Origin: Ruminococcaceae bacterium UBA6416
GTDB taxonomy: Bacteria > Bacillota > Clostridia > Oscillospirales > Acutalibacteraceae
NCBI GenBank assembly: GCA_002438505.1
Contig: DJPI01000018.1
Span: 1 to 64,000, forward strand
Direction of reading: 5' to 3'
DNA length: 64,000 nucleotides
Shown: positions 56,813 to 64,000 of the stretch, piece by piece
Position numbering within the stretch: the stretch's first letter is position 1
Layout: the number at the start of each line of letters is the position of its first letter
Position numbers and translations under genes: made by a program
Notes under the pieces: model-generated
Told to the model about the DNA's origin: nothing
Database searches by the model: none
Seen by the model: the letters and a program-made list of their open reading frames with translations, nothing else

Positions 56813-58633
56813 TCAGAATTTCAACTGTGCATCGGTGATATCACCGTATGGAAGGGTAACGCTGTCATTATAACCCTCAGGGTCAATGAAGTTGAACAAA
56901 ACGCCATCCTTTGAAACGCACCACGCGGAAGAGCTGATAAGCTGGCCGATGTTTCCAGTATCCTCGGGAACCTCGCTGTCTTTTCCGTTGCGGTTTTGAT
57001 AATAAAGCTCAAACAGCTTTTTTTGCAGTTCAACATAGTCCTTTCCGAGAACGCTGTCCTTTTTGACGAACTCTCCGGTTGAAACGTCAAGCGTATACGC
57101 CTCAAATGAGGTTGACGGGAAAAGGAGAGCCGCCTTTTCCTCCGTTTCGCCGTTTTCTTCCGCCGTAACCTTCTTTTCAATCGGAAGATAGTCATTTGTT
57201 TCGTCAAGAAGAGAAATATATCCGTTTTCGTTATAGACAACCTTTGAGGAAACATAGGTGTAGGCCGGAAGATTCTTTTTCTTTCCGCCCTTTTTGAGAT
57301 ATTTTCTATAGAGCGAATCGGCCTTTTTCGCCTTGGTCTGATATTTCGATATCATGTCACTGTAAAGCGCATTGAGCGTTGAGGCGGCACTCTTTCCCTT
57401 TTCGTCATCATCTGCGGCACTGAAAACGGGGTATTCGATAATATAATTTGCAAATTTGATACCCTTTTTGGTCTTTGCAGCAATCGTCCTGCGCTTGATT
57501 TCATAGCTGAGCGTTTCAGCCTTTTCGGAAACAATTTTGACCCCGTCGCTTGAAAAAAGCGGAGTTGAGGAAAGCTCAAGCAGACTCCACTTGTTGCCCT
57601 CGTCACTCTTTTCCATTGAAACAAGGCAGTAGACGGTTTTCTTTTCGCCGGAAGCTGAAGTGAAGTCGCATTGAACATAATACTTCCCGTCCTCGGTGCG
57701 CTTTGAGGAGGCAATGTCAACCGAATACGCCGTCTTGGTCTGCTTTTCGGTGCCGTCCGCGGCAAAATAGTAGTAACCGTTATAGTAGTAATACTCACGT
57801 CCGTTTGCGCAGTTGACAACCTGCTGCCCGAGACTTGTCATGATTTTTTCAATGTCAGCCTTCTTGATTTTGCAATAGCTGTAACCATCGCCGTTTTTAA
57901 AGCGTTCTGCCGGGTCTGCCTTATCGGTAATGATATCGGAAGGCTTGAAGAAGGCGGCGTAAAGGCCGCTTGCTTTTTGCGGCTGCATCATTTCAAGCAG
58001 CGTCTCCTGCGTTGCGTCATCACGGTTGAAGCCGGTTTTGAAAAAGGCTGAGAAAAATCCGGCATAGCCTTCAAACGAGCCTTTTTCGCCGTGAGTGAAG
58101 CCTGAAAGCGCAACCGTTTTGACCGCGGTCGCAGAAGTTTTAAAAACGTCCGTATATTTGCTGACAAAGGTCAGAGCAATCATCGCCGCCGCACAGAGCG
58201 AGCAGATTGAAAGAACAACGGCTCTTGCTTTCTTCTCTCTTTTTTCCGCAGCCGGATTCACCCTTGCGGCGGAAACGGAGGGCTTTTTTTCTTCCGGTGC
58301 CCTCGGTGCAGACTTCGCCCGTGGTCTTTGCTCCTGCGGCACATTTGAAAAAGCGGGCTTTTCCTCCGGCGTTGACGCCTTCGGTTCTTGCGTTTTTGTT
58401 GCGGCGGGAGAGGCGGTTGCCGGAGCGGACACGGTTTCCTTTTCTTCCTGCGTCAGCGGTGCGGCTTGAGCCGTTTGCGCGTCCGGAGCCGAGCTTTGAC
58501 TGACGGGGATTTCCTCGTTCAGCTTATCCTCGGGTATGTTAATCTGAAAGCGTTTTTGAGAAACTTTCTTTTTGCAAAAGGGGCAAAAGCTTTCGCCGTC
58601 CGGTATTTGCGAAAAACAGTGGTTACAAATCAC
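56813..58633 (-). CDS. Zinc-ribbon membrane protein with external domain
   Basis: A 606-aa protein starting at a GTG (58633) with AAGGAG upstream. An N-terminal zinc ribbon (CNHC ... CPFC) is followed by an Ala/Pro/Glu/Lys-rich disordered stretch to about residue 135, one membrane segment (AVVLSICSLCAAAMIALTFVSKY) and a large external domain of about 440 residues with many YYxYNGYYYFA-type and K/E-rich pieces. No enzymatic motif. The layout (ribbon, linker, one membrane pass, external domain) is like the first gene of this window but the external domains are not obviously the same. Confidence 0.83.
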   Translation of the reverse strand: MICNHCFSQIPDGESFCPFCKKKVSQKRFQINIPEDKLNEEIPVSQSSAPDAQTAQAAPLTQEEKETVSAPATASPAATKTQEPKASTPEEKPAFSNVPQEQRPRAKSAPRAPEEKKPSVSAARVNPAAEKREKKARAVVLSICSLCAAAMIALTFVSKYTDVFKTSATAVKTVALSGFTHGEKGSFEGYAGFFSAFFKTGFNRDDATQETLLEMMQPQKASGLYAAFFKPSDIITDKADPAERFKNGDGYSYCKIKKADIEKIMTSLGQQVVNCANGREYYYYNGYYYFAADGTEKQTKTAYSVDIASSKRTEDGKYYVQCDFTSASGEKKTVYCLVSMEKSDEGNKWSLLELSSTPLFSSDGVKIVSEKAETLSYEIKRRTIAAKTKKGIKFANYIIEYPVFSAADDDEKGKSAASTLNALYSDMISKYQTKAKKADSLYRKYLKKGGKKKNLPAYTYVSSKVVYNENGYISLLDETNDYLPIEKKVTAEENGETEEKAALLFPSTSFEAYTLDVSTGEFVKKDSVLGKDYVELQKKLFELYYQNRNGKDSEVPEDTGNIGQLISSSAWCVSKDGVLFNFIDPEGYNDSVTLPYGDITDAQLKF

Positions 58634-58676
58634 TTCAAATTCTCCTTTGTCTGAAAAAATTCGGCTTTTCCGCCGC

Positions 58677-59357
58677 TCAGATATATTTCAAAACGTCCCG
58701 AATATCTTCAATCTCGGCGGCAACGCCCGGCTTTCCGAGTCCCTTGCCTTTGAAATCGCCATAATTCATTCTGATAACTTTCATTCCTGCACCAAGCGCG
58801 CCCTCAATGTCATTCACCGGGTGGTCGCCAACAAAGAGGCTCTCGCTGTTTTTGACTCCGGCGCGCCTTACGGCCTCGTCAAAAATGCGCCTGTCCGGTT
58901 TATATATTCCGATATCGCCGGAAACCACAACAACGTCAAAAAGATCTCTGATTCCGGCGGTGTCAAGCTTCAGGTTCTGGAGTGAGGACACCCCGTTCGT
59001 TATTGCGCCGAGGATATAGCCGCGGCGTTTGACCTCCTTGAGCATATCGACCGCTCCGGGGAGCATATCAACATTTTTTCCGTAATCATAGTTAAAGGAA
59101 TCATAAAGCTCCTGCATCGGCGGATGATCCTTCCAGCCCCAAAGCTCAATAAGCTCCGGAAAATAGACCTCTCTTTCCTTATATCCGCCGTCAACGTGTT
59201 CCTCCATTTCATCAAGCTTTTTTGCTCTTTCTTCTTTTGAAATGTTCGGAAAATATTTTGTCAGAAAATTTTCGCAATAGATGCGGTAAGCACCCTTTCT
59301 GCTTTGCAGAGTATCGTCAAAATCAAAAAACACTGCTTTAACATTAAGCTTGTTCAT
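58677..59357 (-). CDS. HAD-superfamily hydrolase
   Basis: A 226-aa phosphatase-type protein. The start at 59357 follows AAAGGA and begins MNKLNVKAVFFDFDDTLQSR, giving motif I (DxDxT). Motif II is GAITNG(VSS), motif III the Lys in GIYKPDRRIFDEA, and motif IV GDHPVNDIEGA. A helical cap lies between motifs I and II. It follows ribF by four bases. The phosphate ester it cleaves is unknown; YjjG-like nucleotidases are the closest by look. Confidence 0.9.
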   Translation of the reverse strand: MNKLNVKAVFFDFDDTLQSRKGAYRIYCENFLTKYFPNISKEERAKKLDEMEEHVDGGYKEREVYFPELIELWGWKDHPPMQELYDSFNYDYGKNVDMLPGAVDMLKEVKRRGYILGAITNGVSSLQNLKLDTAGIRDLFDVVVVSGDIGIYKPDRRIFDEAVRRAGVKNSESLFVGDHPVNDIEGALGAGMKVIRMNYGDFKGKGLGKPGVAAEIEDIRDVLKYI

Positions 59358-59361
59358 TTTT

Positions 59362-60276
59362 TCATTCCTTTGTTGTTTCATTTTCAAAAATCCTTGCGGC
59401 CGTTTTTGCATCGCGGTCGATTGCCTCGGTGAGCTTTTCAAGGCTTTCAAATTTCTGCTCATCACGCAAAAAGTCCAGCAAAAAGACCTCAACCTTTGCG
59501 CCGTAAAGATCACCTGAAAAGCCGAGAATGCAGGTTTCACTGCGGAAGCTTTCCCCGTCAAAAGTCGGGCGCACACCGATATTTGTGACCGCGGCATAGC
59601 TTCTTTTTGAAAGGATTACCTTTGAAGCGTAAACGCCGCGTCTGAGTTTCACAAAATTGTCCGGAAAGAACTGATTGATTGTCGGAAAGCCGAGCAGCCT
59701 TCCGCGCCTGTCGCCGCTGACAACCTCAAGGCAATAGGAAAATTCCCGGCCGAGCATTGCGTTCGCAGCGCGAACATTTCCGTCAGCAAGAGCGTTCCGG
59801 ATTCTTGTTGAGCTTATCGGCTCGTTTTCATAAATTTGTTCCTTTGCAACAAAAAGAGCAATTCCAAGCTTTTCACATTCGGCTTTGAGCGTTCCGGTGT
59901 CGCCCTTTGCGTCCTTTCCAAAGCGATAGTTATATCCGCAGGATATCGCGCGGACATTAAGCGAACAATAAATCTTTGTTAAAAAATCCTTGCAGGAAAG
60001 ATTTTGAACCTCGGAAAACCGGACGGTAACAAGCGAAAAGCCCATTTTTGAAAGCTGCTGCCTTTTGTCGCTTTCAGTGATAATTTCCGGCGGAGCGGCA
60101 CCGAAAAGAGCCTTTTTCGGGTGCTCATCAAAAAGAAGAACCGCCGGAACAAGGCCGCGCTTTTTCGCCTCACTCAGGGCTTTTTTGAGGACAGCTCTGT
60201 GTCCTTTGTGAATACCGTCAAAATTTCCGAGAGCCAAAAGGCAGTCTCCGCACAATTTTTTGTCCGTTATAAACAA
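59362..60276 (-). CDS. ribF: Bifunctional riboflavin kinase / FAD synthetase
   Basis: Makes FMN and FAD from riboflavin. 304 aa starting at TTG 60276 with GGAGGG eight bases upstream. The N-terminal adenylyltransferase has LALGNFDGIHKGHRAVL, the CGYNYRFGKDAKGD and PISSTRIRNAL motifs; the C-terminal kinase has GRLLGFPTINQFFP, GVYASKVILS and NIGVRPTF. It lies in the conserved truB-ribF pair. Confidence 0.96.
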   Translation of the reverse strand: MFITDKKLCGDCLLALGNFDGIHKGHRAVLKKALSEAKKRGLVPAVLLFDEHPKKALFGAAPPEIITESDKRQQLSKMGFSLVTVRFSEVQNLSCKDFLTKIYCSLNVRAISCGYNYRFGKDAKGDTGTLKAECEKLGIALFVAKEQIYENEPISSTRIRNALADGNVRAANAMLGREFSYCLEVVSGDRRGRLLGFPTINQFFPDNFVKLRRGVYASKVILSKRSYAAVTNIGVRPTFDGESFRSETCILGFSGDLYGAKVEVFLLDFLRDEQKFESLEKLTEAIDRDAKTAARIFENETTKE

Positions 60277-60359
60277 TTTAAAGACCCTCCCCGTCCGGCT
60301 GAATCATCAGACCGGACAACAGGTAATTAAAATTTTTGGCAACCGCTGAGTAAATTTAG

Positions 60360-60392
60360 GGCGCAAATATATCGCCAAGATTTGCGCTCCTC
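60360..60392 (-). terminator. Hairpin after truB
   Basis: GCGCAAAT and ATTTGCGC arms on the minus strand, past the truB stop, but without a strong T run. It could be a weak terminator or RNA 3' protection. The gap continues to ribF. Confidence 0.4.
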
Positions 60393-60413
60393 AGTTAATC
60401 CGGTTGTTGCTTT

Positions 60414-61307
60414 TTATTTGCTCATAATTTTCCGCGGTCGCAAAAGTCCTGCGGAAAAATCGGCAGCTCCTACGCCGAGAAACTCGCCCTCGGGTGAAAA
60501 GATGCTGTATAGCGTTTCATCCGAAAGACCTTTTTGAATTCTTTCAAGAAAAAGTTCGCCGCCGTTTGAAAAGCGCTTTGCCTGTTTGGCACTCACTTTG
60601 AGCCTTTCAAAGGAAAGAACGTCCGGAATCGGAACCGCGGCCTTTGAAAGCTCACCGGCGTTCCTCAGCGTCTCAAGCTCGGAAAGCGACCGGCATTGCT
60701 CAATTCCTGCGCCGTTTGCCTTTGTGCGCCGCAGCGCAGTCATGGTACCCTTTGTTCCGAGCGCCTCGCCGATATCGGCAATAAGCGAACGGACATATGT
60801 TCCGGCAGAGCAGGCAACAAAAAGCTCACCCTCGCGCTTATCCTCGTCATATGACAAAAGGGAAAGCTCTGTGACGTTAATTTTTCTTTTTTCGCGTTCA
60901 ATTTCTTCGCCGTTTCTTGCAAGCTCATAAAGACGAACGCCGTCCTTTTTGAGCGCGGAAAACATTGGCGGAAGCTGCATTGTTTCCCCCTTGAACTTTT
61001 CAAGCGCAAGAAGCAGCCGTTCTTTCCCAACGGGAACATCGTCTTTTGAAATCACGTTTCCCGTGATGTCAAGCGTATCCGTTTCAACGCCGAACCGGAA
61101 AGCGGCTTTATATGCCTTTCCCGTTTCCGGAATCAGCTCAATGAACCGCGTTGCCGCTGAGAGGGCAACAACCATTGCTCCCGTTGCAAGCGGGTCAAGC
61201 GTTCCGGTGTGACCGCTCTTTTTTTCCGAGAAGATGCGTCTGACCTTTGCACAAAGCAAAAATGACGATATGCCCTCCGGCTTATCAACAAAAACAAAAC
61301 CGTTCAC
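60414..61307 (-). CDS. truB: tRNA pseudouridine(55) synthase
   Basis: 297 aa starting at GTG 61307 with AAGGAG six bases before it; longer frames upstream overlap nrnA and lack a site. Motifs are GFVFVDKPEGISSF, the catalytic HTGTLDPLATGAMVV with Asp, KAYKAAFRFGVETDT and ACSAGTYVRSLIADIGEALG. A PUA-like C-terminal domain is present. It overlaps or adjoins nrnA by a few bases. Confidence 0.96.
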   Translation of the reverse strand: MNGFVFVDKPEGISSFLLCAKVRRIFSEKKSGHTGTLDPLATGAMVVALSAATRFIELIPETGKAYKAAFRFGVETDTLDITGNVISKDDVPVGKERLLLALEKFKGETMQLPPMFSALKKDGVRLYELARNGEEIEREKRKINVTELSLLSYDEDKREGELFVACSAGTYVRSLIADIGEALGTKGTMTALRRTKANGAGIEQCRSLSELETLRNAGELSKAAVPIPDVLSFERLKVSAKQAKRFSNGGELFLERIQKGLSDETLYSIFSPEGEFLGVGAADFSAGLLRPRKIMSK

Positions 61308-61317
61308 GCCGTTCTCC

Positions 61318-62262
61318 TTAAAAATATTTTTCCATCTCACGGATAACTCTGCGCTTGGCCTCGTCAAGCATACAGTCAAACTGGCATCCCGCCGCCCTTG
61401 CGTGGCCGCCGCCGCCGAAAGCGGCGCAGAACTTTGCCGCGTCAAGGCTTTCATGGGTGCGGACGGAGACCTTGAATGTTCCGTCCTTTTTCTCCTTGAA
61501 TGTCACTCCGGCCTGAACGCCCTCAATCTGGCGCGAGAGTGCAACAATCGCGTCGCAGTCCTCCTCGCCGCAGGAGCAGTCGTGAAGCATTTTCTGCGTC
61601 ACGGTTATCACGCAGACCTTCCCGGCAAAGTACATTTCAAGCGAGGCAATGCACAGCCCCTGAAGCCGGAGAAAGCCCGGCTTTTTTGTTTCAAACATTC
61701 TGACGTTGACCTCGCCGTGTCTTGCGCCGTGTTCAATGAGTTCGGCGGCAATGCGGTGGGTGCGCGGCGTAACATTTGAATAGCGGAAGCAGCCGGTGTC
61801 CGTTGAACAGCCGGTGTAAAGGCGCGTTGCAATCTCTTCGTCAATCTCCGCGCCGAGCGCTTTAATCAAAAGGTACACAACCTCACAGACGGAGGCGCTC
61901 GTTCCCTCAACATAGCTTTCCTTTGCAAAAAGCCTGTTTGTTGAATGGTGGTCGATTGCAAGGTCTATCCTTTCGCCGTATTCCTTTTGAACGTCCTTTC
62001 CAAGCAGGACGGTATCGGCAACATCAACGCTGACAACAAAGCCGTTTTCAAACTCATCGCCCTCGCAAAGAAGAAAGCGATATTTTTCCGGTATCGGGTC
62101 ATTGTTGACAAGCCTTGCCCTTTTTCCGAGCTTTCTGAGCGCAGAAAGCAGGGCAAAGCCGCCGCCGAGCGTGTCTCCGTCCGGATTCGCATGGGTAAGA
62201 ATGATAAAATCGTTGTTGTCATTCAAAACCTCAACGGCACGCGAAAAATCAATCTTCATCAT
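61318..62262 (-). CDS. nrnA: Bifunctional oligoribonuclease / PAP phosphatase (DHH family)
   Basis: A 314-aa DHH/DHHA1 phosphoesterase; the ATG at 62262 follows GAGG by five bases (an ATG at 62259 is an alternative). It has HANPDGDTLGGGFAL, SVDVADT, AIDHHSTNRLF, and the DHHA1 signature AAFGGGGHARAAGC. It degrades short oligonucleotides and pAp. The order rbfA-nrnA-truB-ribF is the usual Firmicute one; its start overlaps rbfA. Confidence 0.95.
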   Translation of the reverse strand: MMKIDFSRAVEVLNDNNDFIILTHANPDGDTLGGGFALLSALRKLGKRARLVNNDPIPEKYRFLLCEGDEFENGFVVSVDVADTVLLGKDVQKEYGERIDLAIDHHSTNRLFAKESYVEGTSASVCEVVYLLIKALGAEIDEEIATRLYTGCSTDTGCFRYSNVTPRTHRIAAELIEHGARHGEVNVRMFETKKPGFLRLQGLCIASLEMYFAGKVCVITVTQKMLHDCSCGEEDCDAIVALSRQIEGVQAGVTFKEKKDGTFKVSVRTHESLDAAKFCAAFGGGGHARAAGCQFDCMLDEAKRRVIREMEKYF

Positions 62263-62611
62263 GACTTCCTCTTTTTGTCCTTTCAAGCTTTTCAAAAAGC
62301 CTGACTCCCTGTTCAACGGAATCGTCCGCAACAAATTTAATTTCCGGGGCTTTTCTCAGGTGCAGCCTGTTTCCAACCTCGCGGCGGACAAGCCCCGTTG
62401 CGGCGGTGAGGCCTTTCACGGCCTCCTTCGCCTCCTCAATGCCCGAAAGGGCGCTGACAAAAACCTTTGCGTATGAGGCGTCGGGGCTGACCTCGACCCT
62501 CACAACGGTGAGCATTTTATCTTTTACGCGAGGATCCTTAAGTTCGCGGATAATCGCGGTGATTTCTCTGCGTATGTCCTCAGACACACGGTCTTTTCTG
62601 AAACCTGCCAT
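62249..62611 (-). CDS. rbfA: Ribosome-binding factor A
   Basis: A 120-aa 30S maturation factor. The ATG at 62611 follows AAAGGA. The KH-like fold is seen in RVSEDIRREITAIIRELKDPRVKDKMLTVVRVEVSPDASYAKVFV and the C-terminal GLVRREVGNRLHLRKAPEIKFVADDS (spaced through the protein). It follows infB. Confidence 0.96.
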   Translation of the reverse strand: MAGFRKDRVSEDIRREITAIIRELKDPRVKDKMLTVVRVEVSPDASYAKVFVSALSGIEEAKEAVKGLTAATGLVRREVGNRLHLRKAPEIKFVADDSVEQGVRLFEKLERTKRGSHDED

Positions 62612-62653
62612 AATTTTTTCCTTTCTTCTGCAAAAAACCGGCAACGGTACGAA

Positions 62654-62679
62654 TCAGGCAACCGCTGATTGAGCGGTTA
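62654..62679 (-). other. Small hairpin between infB and rbfA
   Basis: AACCGCT and AGCGGTT arms around a CAATC loop between two genes of the operon. No T run; probably not a terminator. A related GGCAACCGCTGA string also occurs near 60339 after truB. Confidence 0.35.
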
Positions 62680-62680
62680 C

Positions 62681-64000
62681 TTAATCCCTGTATTCCTCCA
62701 TCATGAAGGCTTCAAAGATGTCGCCCTCCTTGATGTCATTGAACTTTGCAAGTCCGATTCCGCATTCAAAACCGGCGGCAACCTCTTTAACATCGTCCTT
62801 GAAGCGGCGCAGGGAGGCAATTTCATCCTCCGCAACAACAATTCCGTCGCGGACAACGCGGATTTGTGCGTTCCTTGTAACCTTGCCTTCAAGAACATAG
62901 CTTCCGGCAATCTTTCCGGCGGAGGAGAGGTTCATAACGGTTCTGACCTCAACCTTGCCGAGCAGAACCTCGCGGAACTTGGGCGCAAGCATACCCTTCA
63001 TTGCCGCCTCAACCTCTTCAATGCAGTCATAGATAACGCGGTACATTCTCATCTCAACGCCCTCGCGCTCCGCCGTTGCCTGAGCGTTGGCGTCCGGACG
63101 GACGTTGAAGCCGACTATAATTGCGTTTGAAACATTTGCAAGCATAACGTCCGAATCATTGATTGCGCCCACTCCGCCGTGGATAACGCGGACGCGGACT
63201 TCATCGTTGGAAAGCTTTTCAAGGTTTTGCTTCACGGCCTCAACCGAGCCTTGAACGTCCGCCTTAACAACAATGTCAAGCTCCTTCATCTCGCCATCTT
63301 TGAGCGAGGAGAAGAGGTTGTCAAGCGTAACCTTATGGAAGGCCTTGAACTGCTCTTCCTTTTCCTTCTGCTTTCTCTGTTCAACAAGCTCCCTTGCAAG
63401 CTTTTCGTCCGAAACGGCGTCAAAGCTGTCTCCGGCATTGGGCGTTTCCGCAAGTCCGGTGATTTCAACGGGAACGGACGGGCCTGCCTCTTTGAGGCGT
63501 CTGCCCTTTTCGTTAACCATTACGCGGATGCGGCCGACTGCCGTTCCGGCAACAATGATGTCTCCCGAGCGCAGCGTTCCGTTCTGAACAAGAAGCGTTG
63601 CAACGGGGCCGCGTCCCTTGTCAAGCCTTGCTTCAATGACAACGCCCTTTGCAGCTCTGTTCGGGTTGGCCTTGAGCTCCGCCATTTCGGCAACAAGGAG
63701 GATTGACTCAAGCAGTGAGTCGATACCCATCTGGGTCTTTGCGGAAACGGGAACGCAGATTGTGTCTCCGCCCCATTCCTCGGGAACAAGGTTATATTCC
63801 GTGAGCTGCTGTTTGATTCTGTCGGGGTTTGCGCCCTCCTTATCCATCTTGTTGATTGCAACAATAATCTGAATGTTTGCGGCCTTTGCGTGGTTAATGG
63901 CTTCAATGGTCTGCGGCATGATTCCGTCATCCGCGGCAACAACAAGGACGGCAATATCGGTTGCCATTGCGCCTCTTGCCCTCATTGAGGTGAAGGCGGC
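62681..64000 (-). CDS. infB: Translation initiation factor IF-2 (3' part)
   Basis: The C-terminal ~440 codons of IF-2; the frame runs off the window edge, so the start, N-terminal domains and first G motifs lie outside. Visible parts are the G-domain piece ending in DDGIMPQTIEAINHAKAANIQIIVAINKMDK (NKMD, G4) and SAKTQMGIDSLLESILL (G5), the second beta-barrel with KGVVIEARLDKGRGPVATLLVQNGTL, and the C-terminal fMet-tRNA-binding domain with GFECGIGLAKFNDIKEGD (listed by segment). Part of the standard nusA-infB-rbfA operon. Confidence 0.97.
   Translation of the reverse strand, partial: AAFTSMRARGAMATDIAVLVVAADDGIMPQTIEAINHAKAANIQIIVAINKMDKEGANPDRIKQQLTEYNLVPEEWGGDTICVPVSAKTQMGIDSLLESILLVAEMAELKANPNRAAKGVVIEARLDKGRGPVATLLVQNGTLRSGDIIVAGTAVGRIRVMVNEKGRRLKEAGPSVPVEITGLAETPNAGDSFDAVSDEKLARELVEQRKQKEKEEQFKAFHKVTLDNLFSSLKDGEMKELDIVVKADVQGSVEAVKQNLEKLSNDEVRVRVIHGGVGAINDSDVMLANVSNAIIVGFNVRPDANAQATAEREGVEMRMYRVIYDCIEEVEAAMKGMLAPKFREVLLGKVEVRTVMNLSSAGKIAGSYVLEGKVTRNAQIRVVRDGIVVAEDEIASLRRFKDDVKEVAAGFECGIGLAKFNDIKEGDIFEAFMMEEYRD

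Noticed and set aside
60339..62678. Shared GGCAACCGCTGA string after truB and infB as a repeat element
   Set aside because: Only 12 bases match and one copy is part of a local hairpin; too short to call a repeat family.

Overview
The window looks like chromosomal DNA of a low-to-mid GC Gram-positive anaerobe of the Clostridia, probably an Oscillospiraceae/Ruminococcaceae-type gut bacterium. The evidence is: the order infB-rbfA-nrnA-truB-ribF; the rplU-prp-rpmA operon with an L27 that carries a cleavable N-terminal extension; pyruvate phosphate dikinase; meso-diaminopimelate dehydrogenase; BspA-type leucine-rich repeat and Ig-like secreted proteins; LytTR regulation; and strong AGGAGG ribosome binding sites with some TTG/GTG starts. 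No tRNA, rRNA, CRISPR array or recognisable insertion sequence was seen. The taxonomy is inference from gene content.

Layout. 1-1.2 kb: a zinc-ribbon membrane protein. 1.3-6.6 kb: a complete branched-chain amino-acid ABC transporter (livF, livG, livM, livH, binding protein) on the minus strand. 6.8-8.8 kb: diaminopimelate dehydrogenase and an LCM-type methyltransferase. 9.1-11.7 kb: ppdK. 11.8-14.9 kb: an AT-rich accessory operon (ECF sigma factor, membrane-anchored partner, 14-codon leader, a matrixin-like metalloprotease split by an in-frame TAG, and a second secreted protein). It is bounded by two copies of the same 42-bp terminator repeat, one belonging to ppdK. 14.9-15.9 kb: decayed fragments of an RsgA GTPase and a GNAT acetyltransferase. 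16-19.3 kb: two envelope proteins. 19.3-21.9 kb: two unannotated small peptide genes behind a LytTR-type direct repeat, then an AgrA/AgrC-like two-component system with no agrB.

22-31.4 kb is one tightly packed minus-strand run: lipoprotein, uxuA, tdk, an ABC ATPase and a giant FtsX permease, kdgK-like kinase, class II aldolase and iolC-like kinase. 31.5-34.5 kb: secreted proteins. 34.6 kb: dapB. 35.4-40.5 kb: an operon pairing an OmpR/HK two-component system with a VTC (polyphosphate polymerase) domain protein, a DUF4956 membrane protein and a secreted beta-helix protein. 40.8-43.2 kb: pseudouridine synthase and nicotinate phosphoribosyltransferase. 43.5-46.9 kb: a highly expressed small HTH regulator, DUF2804, and two SHOCT-type membrane proteins behind a long inverted-repeat leader with an intrinsic terminator. 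46.9-48.0 kb: rplU-prp-rpmA.

48.1-54.9 kb is a phage head-gene module (terminase small and large, portal, protease/scaffold-like, decoration-like, major capsid, connector, closure, and a last gene that joins a tail-terminator-like and a tail-fibre-like part). It has no integrase, tape measure or lysis genes in the window. 55.2-56.1 kb: an orphan JAMM-motif domain gene and a small gene downstream. 56.2-64 kb: flavodoxin, zinc-ribbon protein, HAD phosphatase, then ribF, truB, nrnA, rbfA and the 3' part of infB.

The two most interesting regions are the self-contained LytTR/small-peptide system at 19.3-21.9 kb and the repeat-bounded sigma factor/protease operon at 11.8-14.9 kb.
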